From Sulfurimonas sp. HSL-3221 (GTDB taxonomy: Bacteria; Campylobacterota; Campylobacteria; Campylobacterales; Sulfurimonadaceae): a stretch of 64,000 nucleotides of DNA. How positions within the stretch are numbered: position 1 is the first letter of the stretch; every line of letters starts with the position of its first letter. The DNA lies in NCBI RefSeq assembly GCF_021044585.1, contig NZ_CP087998.1, positions 1,178,001 to 1,242,000 on the forward strand, given 5' to 3'. The notes under the pieces were generated by a model, which was not told where the DNA came from, searched no databases, and saw only the letters and a list, made by a program, of their open reading frames with translations. Both the position numbers and the translations under genes were made by a program. Shown piece by piece: positions 34,188 through 44,947 of the stretch.

Positions 34188-35060
34188 ATGAAACGCATTG
34201 TGAATCAGTTCCGGCAGCACCGGCATGCGATCGAAATGTTTTTGCGCAACAGGGTAGAGGATGACCGGTTCAATTTTGAGGACGAAGCCGGGATACGCAC
34301 TGCCTTCAGCCATCTGCCTTTTCTGCAGATGATCTACCTGATCGGACCCGACCTCAAACAGACGAGCCCGAACTACTATCGGCGGGGCAGGGATGTGACA
34401 CGCGTCGGCACGGATAAAAGCCACTACTTTACCAATATCAATCTGGAAAATTTCAGTACCTACATGACCAGCCCCTATATCCACCACATTACCGGTGATT
34501 CCAGCGTGACGCTCGTGACATCGGACGGGGAGGGGGGCTTCGTCGTATTCGACTTCAATCTGCTCAAGCTGCTCGAAGCATTGCGCCTGATCGAGCACAA
34601 CTCCCGGTTCGAACGTTTCAAGCTGATCGTATATGCCCTGGGCGGTTCCACCCTTGTCGCCGTCTCGCTTTTTCTGATCCTCTACGGCGCGTACACGTTC
34701 GCCTACGTCTACTTCCACACCGCCGACGCCATGCTGCACGAGGTCTTCAAGGCGATCATCGCCATCACCCTGGGGATGGCGATTTTCGACCTGGCCAAAA
34801 CGATCCTGGAGAACGAGGTGATGTACAAAAACGCCGGCCGGCAACGGGAGGGGCAGTATGCGCTGCTGGGCAAGTTCCTCGTATCCATCATCATCGCCCT
34901 CTCCATCGAGTCGCTGATGGTCGTCTTCAAGATTACGCTGGGAGACTATACGGGGATGGGGTACGGATTTCTGCTGCTGCTGGGTGTGACGCTGATGATC
35001 GTCGGGCTCGGGTGGTTTGACTACCTGACGACGCGCAGAGTATTGGACGAGGAGAAGTAG
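34188..35060 (+). CDS. PDC/Cache-type sensor membrane protein
   Basis: The protein has 290 residues from MKRIVNQFRQHRHAIEMFLRNRVED after GGAGG. The N-terminal half (15-150) resembles a PDC-like sensor fold, with FLQMIYLIGPDLKQTSPNYYRRG and a TDKSHYFTNINLENFSTYMTSPYIHH segment. Four membrane helices follow (about 158-180, 193-212, 230-250, 255-280). There is no catalytic output domain, so it may signal through partners. A similar integral membrane gene sits by tgt in other Campylobacterota. Convergent with tgt. Confidence 0.72.
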   Translation: MKRIVNQFRQHRHAIEMFLRNRVEDDRFNFEDEAGIRTAFSHLPFLQMIYLIGPDLKQTSPNYYRRGRDVTRVGTDKSHYFTNINLENFSTYMTSPYIHHITGDSSVTLVTSDGEGGFVVFDFNLLKLLEALRLIEHNSRFERFKLIVYALGGSTLVAVSLFLILYGAYTFAYVYFHTADAMLHEVFKAIIAITLGMAIFDLAKTILENEVMYKNAGRQREGQYALLGKFLVSIIIALSIESLMVVFKITLGDYTGMGYGFLLLLGVTLMIVGLGWFDYLTTRRVLDEEK

Positions 35061-35064
35061 AAGC

Positions 35065-36204
<1,140 letters not shown>

Positions 36205-36215
36205 TTAAGTGCGGA

Positions 36216-36221
36216 ATTGTA
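36216..36221 (-). promoter_or_regulatory. candidate -10 box for tgt
   Basis: TACAAT on the minus strand, 30 bases before the tgt ATG, in the divergent region with the 36374 gene. Confidence 0.45.
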
Positions 36222-36247
36222 ACGCAAACCCCCTAAACACGCAGTTA

Positions 36248-36256
36248 TGCTACAAT
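36248..36256 (+). promoter_or_regulatory. extended -10 promoter for the 36374 gene and following operon
   Basis: TGC-TACAAT (TG at 36248-36249, -10 at 36251-36256) is an extended -10 element. It leaves a leader of about 110 bases that contains the palindrome CCCGGCGCCGGG. Confidence 0.5.
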
Positions 36257-36373
36257 GTCTCCCGATAATAGACAGGCCGCGCCACGCTCATCCCGGCGCC
36301 GGGCCTCCACTGCAGACGAAAGAAGGTATTCGCACCGCTGCGGGCACACTTGCCCGTGTCGCGACATTGGACC

Positions 36374-37777
36374 ATGAAAAAAATTCTCATCATCACGGAT
36401 TGCACGATCGGCGAGCATCTCGTCGAGCGTGCCATCGAAGCCTACTCCAAAGACAATCTTTACTACGTCATCCAGATGAAGGAGCGCAGTTACGAGAATG
36501 CCGGTCCGGACCGCTTCAAATTCTTTACCTTCGACCCGACGAGCCGTTACAAGCTCAGCAACGTCCTGAAGATGGATTTCGTGCAGATAATGCTGGTGAT
36601 GAGCAGCCGCGCGGACGCCGTGAATACCCTCGAGAACATCCGGGCTGACAAGCCCTCCGTCCGTGTCATCATGCTGGACCAGTGGGATCTGAAAATCGAC
36701 GACCCGAACACGCTCACCATCGACGTCAACGACCAGCTCTCCGCCCGCCTCATCGACTACCTCCCCAACGTCCCCGTGATCGCCCAGAACGTCGGGCTCG
36801 GCGAAGGGGAGGTGATGGAGGTGCTGGTCCCCTTCGGCAGCGCCTATGTCTACCGCCATGTCGGGGCGATCGAGCAGTCGCAGTGGCGCATTGCCGGCAT
36901 CTACCGGGATCAGCGGCTGATCCTGCCGACGGAACGCACCCTGATCCACCCCAACGACCTGCTGCTCCTTGTCGGCGAACCGGACGTCCTCATCTCCATC
37001 TACCGCTCTTTCAAGCGGGAACTGGGGCATTTCCCCGCTCCCTACGGCAGCTCCATCTACCTCTTTTTCGACATGGATGTGGACCGCGCGGAGGATATCG
37101 TCCCGATGCTGCGCAAAACCCTTTACGTGCAGGAGCGTCTCCGCCGCAAGCTCTATATCCGTATCACAAACCCCGGCGACCTGGACGTGTTGCGCGAAAT
37201 CAAAGCCATGCGTTCTTCGGAAGTCGAGGTGATAATCGACTATGACCGCAGAGGCGAGGCCTACCTGCTCAGCAACGACAAACGCCATGTCCACGCGGGA
37301 TTTATTATCGTTTCGCGGAAGCTTTTCGGGATCGACGCCGTGCGCAAAGTGCTCTATGACCTCAAGGTCCCGGTGCTGAAAATGGCCTCAGGACAGATGC
37401 ACAACGTCAAGCGCGCGGTCATGCTACTCTCCGAGTCCGAGGACGTCGAGAAGATCACCACCACGATGTTTGATATGGCGTCGCAGATGGAGTGGATGAT
37501 CGAGCTGCTGGAGTACCAGCAGGATGACAACACCTTCAAAGAGCAGGTGGAGCAGTACTACCAGAACCTCTCCGCGATCTTCTCACAGTCCGTCACCATC
37601 CGCAAAAGTACGGACAACCCGCTGCGCATGCTCAAAAAAGAGGAGCGTTTCGTGCAGTGCATCCCCTTTTCCGAGACCGTCATGCAGCGGCCTGTCCTGA
37701 CGCTTTTCTCCACGGATCTGCAGGGACTCTCCTTCCACCTGGACCATTTTCACCAGCTTTTCATCCCGGTCCTCTAG
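36374..37777 (+). CDS. TrkA-like (COG3400-type) nucleotide-binding regulatory protein
   Basis: The protein has 467 residues from MKKILIITDCTIGEHLVERAIEAYS. The N-terminal ~120 residues look like a Rossmann/RCK (TrkA-N) domain. Residues ~150-215 resemble a TrkA-C domain (AYVYRHVGAIEQSQWRIAGIYRDQRLILPTERTLIHPNDLLLLVGEP). The rest repeats a similar plan without a membrane part. In Campylobacterota this gene sits between tgt and aroB. It probably senses a nucleotide and acts on an ion channel encoded elsewhere. An upstream TTG (36350) is a weaker start. Confidence 0.7.
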   Translation: MKKILIITDCTIGEHLVERAIEAYSKDNLYYVIQMKERSYENAGPDRFKFFTFDPTSRYKLSNVLKMDFVQIMLVMSSRADAVNTLENIRADKPSVRVIMLDQWDLKIDDPNTLTIDVNDQLSARLIDYLPNVPVIAQNVGLGEGEVMEVLVPFGSAYVYRHVGAIEQSQWRIAGIYRDQRLILPTERTLIHPNDLLLLVGEPDVLISIYRSFKRELGHFPAPYGSSIYLFFDMDVDRAEDIVPMLRKTLYVQERLRRKLYIRITNPGDLDVLREIKAMRSSEVEVIIDYDRRGEAYLLSNDKRHVHAGFIIVSRKLFGIDAVRKVLYDLKVPVLKMASGQMHNVKRAVMLLSESEDVEKITTTMFDMASQMEWMIELLEYQQDDNTFKEQVEQYYQNLSAIFSQSVTIRKSTDNPLRMLKKEERFVQCIPFSETVMQRPVLTLFSTDLQGLSFHLDHFHQLFIPVL

Positions 37778-37817
37778 GAAGCGCGCCTCTGCAAGATGGC
37801 TATAAGTCCCATTTAAG

Positions 37818-37823
37818 TATTAT
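37818..37823 (+). promoter_or_regulatory. candidate -10 box for the aroB operon
   Basis: TATTAT, 28 bases before the aroB ATG, in an AT-rich 74-base gap that separates aroB from the TrkA-like gene. Confidence 0.4.
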
Positions 37824-37851
37824 AAGTCACTAATTTTTTTCCGGATAGAGA

Positions 37852-38907
37852 ATGACCGTAGACATCGATCTCAAAAAGACTGTTGACACCTCGTACAAGA
37901 TCTATATTGACGCGCTCCCGGCGCTGACCTTTGATAAAAAAGTTGCCGTCGTTACGAACCCGACGGTCTCCGGGCTGCACCTGGACTACCTGCTCGAGCG
38001 CCTTGACGCGCCGGCGGTGGAAGTGATTACCCTTCCCGACGGTGAGCAGTACAAGAACTGGGAGAGCATCGAGACGGTGCTCGGCGCGCTTTTCGAGGCG
38101 CGTTTTAACCGCAGTTCGCTCCTCATCGCCTTCGGCGGCGGCGTCATCGGCGACATGACAGGGTTTGCCGCGAGCATCTTCCAGCGCGGGATCGACTTTA
38201 TCCAGATCCCGACGACGCTGCTCTCGCAGGTCGATGCCAGCGTCGGCGGCAAGACCGGGATCAACAACCGCTACGGCAAAAATCTCGTCGGCGCCTTCCA
38301 CCAGCCCATCACCGTTTATGCCGACCCCCACTTCCTCGCAACGCTTCCCCCGCGCGAATTCGCCGCTGGAGTCGCGGAGATCGTCAAGATGGCCGTCACT
38401 TTCGATGCCGATTTCTTCGCATGGCTTGAGACGGCAGACCTCTCAAAACCCGATGTGCTTGCCGAAGCGGTGGCGCGTTCGGTCAAAACCAAAGCGGCCG
38501 TGGTCGCCCAGGACGAGAAGGAGCGTGGGCTGCGCGCGGCGCTGAACTACGGGCACACCTTCGGCCATGTCATCGAGAACGAGACGAACTACACGACCTA
38601 CCTGCACGGGGAGACGGTCGCCATCGGGATGGTGATGGCCAACCGCCTTGCCGTCGCGCTGGGGCTGATGGACGCGGCGGAGGCTGAGCGGGTCGAGCAA
38701 CTGCTACAGCGCTACGGCCTGCCGGTCCGCTACGCCATCGCCGACGTCGATGCCTTCTACGAAGCCTTCTTCCTCGATAAAAAGAGCGGCGACAACTCGA
38801 TCACCTTTATTCTGCCGCATCATCTCGGCGGCGTCGAGATGCGCAGCGATATCCCCCGCGAGGCGGTCATGGACGTGCTGCGCGGTTTCGCGGAGGCTGC
38901 ACAATGA
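37852..38907 (+). CDS. aroB: 3-dehydroquinate synthase
   Basis: The 351-residue enzyme carries out the second shikimate step, converting DAHP to 3-dehydroquinate with NAD+ and a metal. Typical segments: LPDGEQYKNWESIETVLGAL, AFGGGVIGDMTGFAASIFQRGIDFIQIPTTLLSQVDASVGGKTGIN, metal-binding LNYGHTFGHVIE and HGETVAIGMVMAN, and DKKSGDNSITFILPHHLG. Start of an operon of overlapping genes running to mogA. Confidence 0.96.
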   Translation: MTVDIDLKKTVDTSYKIYIDALPALTFDKKVAVVTNPTVSGLHLDYLLERLDAPAVEVITLPDGEQYKNWESIETVLGALFEARFNRSSLLIAFGGGVIGDMTGFAASIFQRGIDFIQIPTTLLSQVDASVGGKTGINNRYGKNLVGAFHQPITVYADPHFLATLPPREFAAGVAEIVKMAVTFDADFFAWLETADLSKPDVLAEAVARSVKTKAAVVAQDEKERGLRAALNYGHTFGHVIENETNYTTYLHGETVAIGMVMANRLAVALGLMDAAEAERVEQLLQRYGLPVRYAIADVDAFYEAFFLDKKSGDNSITFILPHHLGGVEMRSDIPREAVMDVLRGFAEAAQ

Positions 38908-40988
38908 TCGGACGTCTCGCCGGAAGCCTGCTCTGTACGGCGGCGCTGCTCTTTACCGGGCCGCTGGCCGTTACAGCCGCAGGCGCCGAAACGCCCGCAT
39001 CGGCGGGAATCACGTTGCAAAAGCCGCTCTCCTGGAGCAGCGTCGTTGACACCTATGCGCATCGTCATATCCTCCAGGAGCGCCTGGCGCAGATCGAAGT
39101 GGCGCTGCAGAATGCCAAAGCGTCGGGCAAGGCCGATACGGTCCGACGTCTGGAGCGCGACCGTCAGCGGCTGGAGGCGGAACTGGGGCGGATCAACACC
39201 GCCGCCGTCGCTGCCGTCGAGTATTATGTTCACCCGACGGGCGAAGAGCTCTCCATCCGCACCGATATGTACCGCGGTTACGAAGCGAAGGCTGCCGAAC
39301 TCGAACCGCTGAAAAGCGAGCTGCAGCAGAAACAGCAGAGCCTCAACAAACTACTGGGGACGGCACGGGACTCCGCCGAGGTACAGCAGTCACTCAAGGC
39401 GGCGACCTTCGCCCTGGAAACGATTAGCCGGATCCAGCAGCGGATCGTCCACCTTTCCGACGCGCGCCTGACCCGGGTCAACGAGCTGCGTAAGCAGGAG
39501 GCCGATCTCAAAGACGAGCTGGATAAAAGCAATATCTGGCAGAAGAGCTATACGGCCTACCTGACCTACTTGGACGTCAAAAAGGACCTTGCGGCGCTGC
39601 AGGAGCAGATCAACGCGATCGACCGCTCCGACGACTCTGAAGCCAGCATGGAGCAGCGCGACTCCCTGCTGGCGAAGCAGAAGATCATGAGCGACCAGCT
39701 CTCCTTGCTGCAGTCGCACTCTGCTTCTCCCTTTGCGGACCTGCTCAAACCCGAGGAGATTGACAAGGCGCCGGAGATCAGCAACCCCATCGACATCTTC
39801 GCCGGGGTCTCCTACAACAAGAAGGTGCGCGAACAGCTCAGCGAGTATATCAAGCGCGGGGACGAGCTGAAGCGCTACCTGCGGCTGCTGCTGGACGAAC
39901 GCCAGCTCCTGGCCAGCCTGGCGGACGTTGACAGCGAGGATGAGTACGCCAAGAAGATCGCCGAGCTCGACTCCATGACCGACAAGTACCAGACGGCCTA
40001 CACGACGCTGCAGGATACGGCGGACGTCTACGCCAAGCGGGTCGAGGAGATCGAACTCAAGAACAACAAGGCGATCGAGGAGCAGCTCTTCAAACTGGCC
40101 AATATCGGCGGCATCATCCTGTTCCTGCTCATCATCTTCTTCATCATGAAGCAGATCGCGAAGAAGTACATCAGCGATAACGAACGCTTTTATATGGCGA
40201 ACAAGGTCATCACCTTCGCCAACGTCTCGCTGATTCTGCTGGTCCTGCTCTTCAACTACATTGAGAATGTCAGCTACGTCGTCACCGTCCTCGGGTTTGC
40301 CTCCGCCGGTATCGCCATTGCGATGAAGGACTGGTTTATGAGCATGCTCGGCTGGCTCGTCATCGTCTTTGGCGGCTCCATCCACGTCGGTGACAGGGTC
40401 CGTGTCGACAAGGACGGCAAACAGTACGTCGGGGACGTCCTCGACATCTCGCTGCTGCGGATTACGATTCTCGAAGACATCACGTTGACGACCTACATGC
40501 ATAACCGCCGGGCGGGACGGGTCATCTTTATTCCGAACAACTACATCTTCACGGAGATGATCGCCAACTACACCCACGTCTCCCTCAAAACGGTCTGGGA
40601 CGGCATCGACATCACGATCACCTTCGATTCAAACCACAAGAAGGCGCAGCTCATCGCCAAAGAGATCACGCGCAAGTTCGCCAAGGGGTACACGGACATT
40701 ACCCGCAACCAGCTCAACAAGCTGCGCAGCCGCTACAACCTGAAAAACACGAACGTCGAGCCGCGCATCTACGCCTTTGCCGAGGAAAACGGGGTGCGCA
40801 TCAGCGCCTGGTACCTGACCAACGCCTACGCGACTCTGACGCTGCGCAGTACGATCTCCATGGAGATCCTCGATGCCTACGGCCAGGAAGACGACATCAC
40901 CATCGCCTATCCGACCCAGCGTCTGCGTCTGCAGAACGAGCCGCTGCCGCAGCCGCGATCCCTGCCCGAGGAGGGCGAGCCTGTATGA
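38904..40988 (+). CDS. MscS-family mechanosensitive channel, large periplasmic type
   Basis: The protein has 694 residues. A signal peptide (about 1-27) is followed by a long periplasmic coiled-coil region (about 50-390). Three to four membrane helices (about 397-515) include the pore-lining VLGFASAGIAIAMKDWFMSMLGWLVIVFGGSIHVGDRVRV, and the C-terminal beta/alpha-beta MscS body follows (520-690). It relieves turgor during hypo-osmotic shock. ATGA overlap with aroB and four-base overlap with mtaB. Confidence 0.9.
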   Translation: MIGRLAGSLLCTAALLFTGPLAVTAAGAETPASAGITLQKPLSWSSVVDTYAHRHILQERLAQIEVALQNAKASGKADTVRRLERDRQRLEAELGRINTAAVAAVEYYVHPTGEELSIRTDMYRGYEAKAAELEPLKSELQQKQQSLNKLLGTARDSAEVQQSLKAATFALETISRIQQRIVHLSDARLTRVNELRKQEADLKDELDKSNIWQKSYTAYLTYLDVKKDLAALQEQINAIDRSDDSEASMEQRDSLLAKQKIMSDQLSLLQSHSASPFADLLKPEEIDKAPEISNPIDIFAGVSYNKKVREQLSEYIKRGDELKRYLRLLLDERQLLASLADVDSEDEYAKKIAELDSMTDKYQTAYTTLQDTADVYAKRVEEIELKNNKAIEEQLFKLANIGGIILFLLIIFFIMKQIAKKYISDNERFYMANKVITFANVSLILLVLLFNYIENVSYVVTVLGFASAGIAIAMKDWFMSMLGWLVIVFGGSIHVGDRVRVDKDGKQYVGDVLDISLLRITILEDITLTTYMHNRRAGRVIFIPNNYIFTEMIANYTHVSLKTVWDGIDITITFDSNHKKAQLIAKEITRKFAKGYTDITRNQLNKLRSRYNLKNTNVEPRIYAFAEENGVRISAWYLTNAYATLTLRSTISMEILDAYGQEDDITIAYPTQRLRLQNEPLPQPRSLPEEGEPV

Positions 40989-42232
40989 AGCCCAAAGTCT
41001 ACTTCAAGACCTTCGGTTGCCGCACCAACGTCTTCGATACGCAGGTGATGATGGGACGGTTGCAGGATTTTGAAGTCACCGAGGACGAATCGGTCGCGGA
41101 CATCGTCGTCGTCAACTCCTGCACCGTCACCAACGGGGCCGATACGGGGGTCAGAGGCTACATCAACGCCCAGGAGCGCGCGGGCCGGACCGTCATGCTG
41201 ACGGGCTGCGGGGCGCACACCAAAGGCGAAACCCTCTTCGAAAAAGGGAAGGTCCAGGGGGTTTTCGGACAGTCGGAAAAGGCGAAAATCAACGAACTGC
41301 TGCAGCGCAAGACCCGTTTTTACGAACTGGGCGACCTGGAGTTCATCGACGACAACGTCGTCGAGCAGTTCGTCGGCAAGAGCCGTGCCTTCATCAAGAT
41401 CCAGGAGGGGTGCAGCTTCCGCTGCAGCTACTGCATCATCCCCTTTGTGCGCGGCGATGCGCGCAGCGTCGACGAGCAGGTGATCCTGGAGCAGGTGAGC
41501 CGCCTGGCCGCCAACGGGTTCGGGGAGTTCATCCTCACCGGGACGAACATCGGCAGCTACGGGCAGGGGGAGAACCGCTCCATCGCCACGCTGCTGCAAA
41601 AGATGAGCCTGATCCGTGGCGTGCGCCGCATCCGTCTTGGTTCTTTGGAACCGGTGCAGATCACCGATGCGTTTAAGGAGATCCTGGACGAGCCGTGGCT
41701 GGAACGCCACCTTCACATCGCCCTGCAGCATACCTCCAAGGAGATGCTCAAGCTGATGAACCGCCGCAACAAGTTCGATGAGGACCTGAAGCTCTTTTCC
41801 GAGCTGGCCGTGAAGGGCTTCGCGCTGGGCACGGACTTTATCGTCGGGCATCCCGGCGAGACGGAGGCGCGCTGGGAAGAGGCGTGGAAACACCTGCAGC
41901 AGCTGCCGCTGACGCACGTGCACGCCTTTACCTATTCCAAGCGCGACGGCACGCCCTCTGCGACGATGAAGCCCGAGATCAGCGGGGCCGTCGCCAAGGA
42001 GCGGTTGGCGCAGTTGACCGCTCTGGTGGATGCGAACAACTTCGCGTTCCGCCGCGAACATTGCACCGATCTGGACGTGCTCGTCGAGTCCGTCACGGAC
42101 GACGGGCGCTACCAGGGGTACGACCAGTATTACAACAAGATCCTTATCGACAGCGAAGCGGACCTGGAAGGCAACTGGATCCGGATCGAATCCGCCACCG
42201 CAGCAGAGGAGTACAACCATGCAGTCGTCTGA
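40985..42232 (+). CDS. mtaB: tRNA t6A37 methylthiotransferase MtaB
   Basis: The 415-residue radical-SAM methylthiotransferase has an N-terminal UPF0004 domain with three cluster cysteines (FGCRTNVFDTQ, VNSCTVTN, LTGCGAHTKG), the radical-SAM motif CSFRCSYCIIPFVRG, and the ...TGTNIGSYG... core typical of MtaB rather than MiaB. It converts t6A to ms2t6A at tRNA position 37. Overlaps the channel gene and runs 14 bases into the FtsH-like gene. Confidence 0.93.
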   Translation: MKPKVYFKTFGCRTNVFDTQVMMGRLQDFEVTEDESVADIVVVNSCTVTNGADTGVRGYINAQERAGRTVMLTGCGAHTKGETLFEKGKVQGVFGQSEKAKINELLQRKTRFYELGDLEFIDDNVVEQFVGKSRAFIKIQEGCSFRCSYCIIPFVRGDARSVDEQVILEQVSRLAANGFGEFILTGTNIGSYGQGENRSIATLLQKMSLIRGVRRIRLGSLEPVQITDAFKEILDEPWLERHLHIALQHTSKEMLKLMNRRNKFDEDLKLFSELAVKGFALGTDFIVGHPGETEARWEEAWKHLQQLPLTHVHAFTYSKRDGTPSATMKPEISGAVAKERLAQLTALVDANNFAFRREHCTDLDVLVESVTDDGRYQGYDQYYNKILIDSEADLEGNWIRIESATAAEEYNHAVV

Positions 42233-43862
42233 CAAAGCCAAGTGGATCATCGCCGCCTCGGCGGTCCTGCTCATCGCGCTGACGCTTTTTGCGTTCCTGC
42301 GCGATAGCACTAAGCCGATCAGCCGCGACCAGCTCAATACGCTCATCGCCGGGGGAGAGCTGAAACAGGTCGTTGAACGGGAGAGCTCCTACCTGCTGAG
42401 CAGCAGCGAAGGGCGCTTCAGCATCGTCAAATCCCAGGTCCCCGCCGGTACCTTTGACGCCTATGTCGTCAAAACGGAGGAGGGCGGAGCCATTGTCATC
42501 GCCATTTTGAGCCTGATCATTGTCCTGGGAGCGGCGTCGCTGCTGCTGCGCTACTGGATGAAGCACCGCCGCTTCCCGGGCGCACCGGTCAAATCCGCGC
42601 AGGGAGCCGGTGCGCCGGAACAGACCTACCATGTTCAGCCGGTCGTCTCCGACGTCACCTTCAGCGATATCGGCGGCATCAGCGACGTCAAGGAGGAGCT
42701 CGAGGAGATCATTGATTTTCTCAAGAATCCCCAGCGCTACCGGCACTTCGGCGCGCGTCTGCCCAAGGGGGTCCTGCTGGTCGGCCCTCCGGGCGTCGGC
42801 AAGACGATGATCGCCAAGGCCGTCGCCGCTGAGGCGAATGCGCCCTTCTATTATCAGAGCGCCTCCTCCTTCGTCCACATCTACGTCGGGATGGGGGCCA
42901 AGCGCGTCAGCGAGCTCTTCCGCGCTGCGGCGTCCAACGCCCCGGCCATTATCTTTATTGACGAGATCGACGCCGTCGGCAAGGTGCGCGACGGGGGCAG
43001 CAACGAGGAGCGCGAAGCGACCCTGAACCAGCTCCTCACCGAGATGGACGGTTTTACGGATTCCAGCGGCATCATTGTCATCGCCGCGACGAACAAGATC
43101 GAAGTCCTCGACCCGGCCCTGCTGCGCGCGGGCCGCTTCGACCGCCGTATCTTCGTTGACCTGCCGACCCCGCATGAGCGCGAGGCGATCATCGCGAAGT
43201 ACCTGGAGAAGATCCCCCACAGCGTGGACGCGAAAGCGATCGCGGAGATCACCGTCGGCTTCAACGGGGCGGCGCTGGCGGCGCTGGTGAACGAAGCGGC
43301 GCTGCACTCTCTGCGCAACCGACAGATCCATGTCCGTATGGAGGACGTTTTGGCCGTCAAGGACAAGGTCGCCTACGGCAAGAAGCGGCTGCCGATTCTC
43401 AATGACGAGCAGAAAGAGTGCCGTGCGACCTATCTCGCGGGCAAAGCCGTTGCTGCTACCTGGTTCGACCTGGCCTTCGAGAAGGTGATGCTGGGGAGCG
43501 AAAGCATTCGTCCGGCCCTCTCCGACCCGCTGATGCGCCACGAGATAGAGTCGCACATCCGCATGCTGCTCGCCGGTAAGGTCATGTGCGATATCCGCTA
43601 CCGCGAACATGCCTCCAGTGCCAAAGAGGACATTGACGCGGCACTGACCCTTGCCAAAGCGATGCTCTTCGAGTACGGTATGGGCGATTCGCTGCTGCCA
43701 TCGCAGGAGGCGCTGCCGCATCTGCTCGAGCGTATCGAGCAGGAGACCCGCACCCTGCTTGAGGGCAAAACGGCCCTGGTCGACGGGATCGTCGACGTGT
43801 TGTTAGAGCGCGAAAGCATCTCCAAAGAGGAGATCAAAGCCCGGATCGATGCGGTTTTATAG
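42219..43862 (+). CDS. FtsH-like membrane AAA+ ATPase lacking the protease site
   Basis: The protein has 547 residues from MQSSDKAKWIIAASAVLLIALT after GAGGAG. It has two membrane helices (about 8-27 and 91-111) and a AAA+ module with Walker A GPPGVGKT (189-196), Walker B IIFIDEID (244-251) and ATNKIEVLDPALLRAGRFDRR. Where FtsH has zinc-binding HEAGH the sequence reads YLAGK (405-409), so both His and the Glu are lost. It should hydrolyse ATP but not cut peptides by the FtsH mechanism; unfolding or membrane-protein remodelling is likely. Campylobacterota carry such a paralogue at this locus. Confidence 0.9.
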   Translation: MQSSDKAKWIIAASAVLLIALTLFAFLRDSTKPISRDQLNTLIAGGELKQVVERESSYLLSSSEGRFSIVKSQVPAGTFDAYVVKTEEGGAIVIAILSLIIVLGAASLLLRYWMKHRRFPGAPVKSAQGAGAPEQTYHVQPVVSDVTFSDIGGISDVKEELEEIIDFLKNPQRYRHFGARLPKGVLLVGPPGVGKTMIAKAVAAEANAPFYYQSASSFVHIYVGMGAKRVSELFRAAASNAPAIIFIDEIDAVGKVRDGGSNEEREATLNQLLTEMDGFTDSSGIIVIAATNKIEVLDPALLRAGRFDRRIFVDLPTPHEREAIIAKYLEKIPHSVDAKAIAEITVGFNGAALAALVNEAALHSLRNRQIHVRMEDVLAVKDKVAYGKKRLPILNDEQKECRATYLAGKAVAATWFDLAFEKVMLGSESIRPALSDPLMRHEIESHIRMLLAGKVMCDIRYREHASSAKEDIDAALTLAKAMLFEYGMGDSLLPSQEALPHLLERIEQETRTLLEGKTALVDGIVDVLLERESISKEEIKARIDAVL

Positions 43863-44361
43863 CGGTTTCTGCCTGAGGGACGAATCGGCCTTCTTCGCGC
43901 CGTGGCTGAAGCAAAACGACTTTACGGTCGCGGGGTTCAGCTACGGGGCCATCAAAGCCCTTTACGACGTCCTGCAGAATGACAGGCGCATCGATACGCT
44001 GCAGCTCTTCTCGCCCGCTTATTTCTGCAACAAGCCCGACAGTTTCAAACGGCTGCAGATGAAGGGGTACAAACGCGACAGCGCGGCGTACCGTGCGCGT
44101 TTTATCGAGAGCTGTTTCGCGCCTTATCCCGCCCGCGACGTCAGTGTCTACGACGAAGGAGAAGAGGCGCTCGAGGAGCTGCTGGGATACCCGTGGCCTG
44201 AAAAGCTGCTGCGGGAGCTGAACGAACGCGGGGTGCATATCGAGGTCTACCTTGGCGGCAAAGACGCCGTCATCGACGCCGAAGCGGCGCGGGCGTTCTT
44301 CATGCCCTACGCGACTCTATACTATTTTAAAGACGCAAACCACTTTTTGCAAGGAGCATAA
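43849..44361 (+). CDS. bioV: BioV-type pimeloyl-ACP methyl ester esterase
   Basis: This 170-residue small alpha/beta hydrolase starts MRFYSGFCLRDES and has the nucleophile elbow GFSYGA (Ser near residue 29), a candidate acid in YLGGKDAVIDAE and terminal His in KDANHFL. This compact form matches BioV of Helicobacter and relatives, which releases pimeloyl-ACP for biotin synthesis in place of BioH. It overlaps the FtsH-like gene by 14 bases. Biotin supply is relevant because the carboxylase at 24599 is biotin-dependent. Confidence 0.85.
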   Translation: MRFYSGFCLRDESAFFAPWLKQNDFTVAGFSYGAIKALYDVLQNDRRIDTLQLFSPAYFCNKPDSFKRLQMKGYKRDSAAYRARFIESCFAPYPARDVSVYDEGEEALEELLGYPWPEKLLRELNERGVHIEVYLGGKDAVIDAEAARAFFMPYATLYYFKDANHFLQGA

Positions 44362-44362
44362 T

Positions 44363-44896
<534 letters not shown>

Positions 44897-44947
44897 CGGC
44901 GCCCTTGTCAACGCATTCGGGCTAGCTATGTCCTGACTGCTCAGGTC

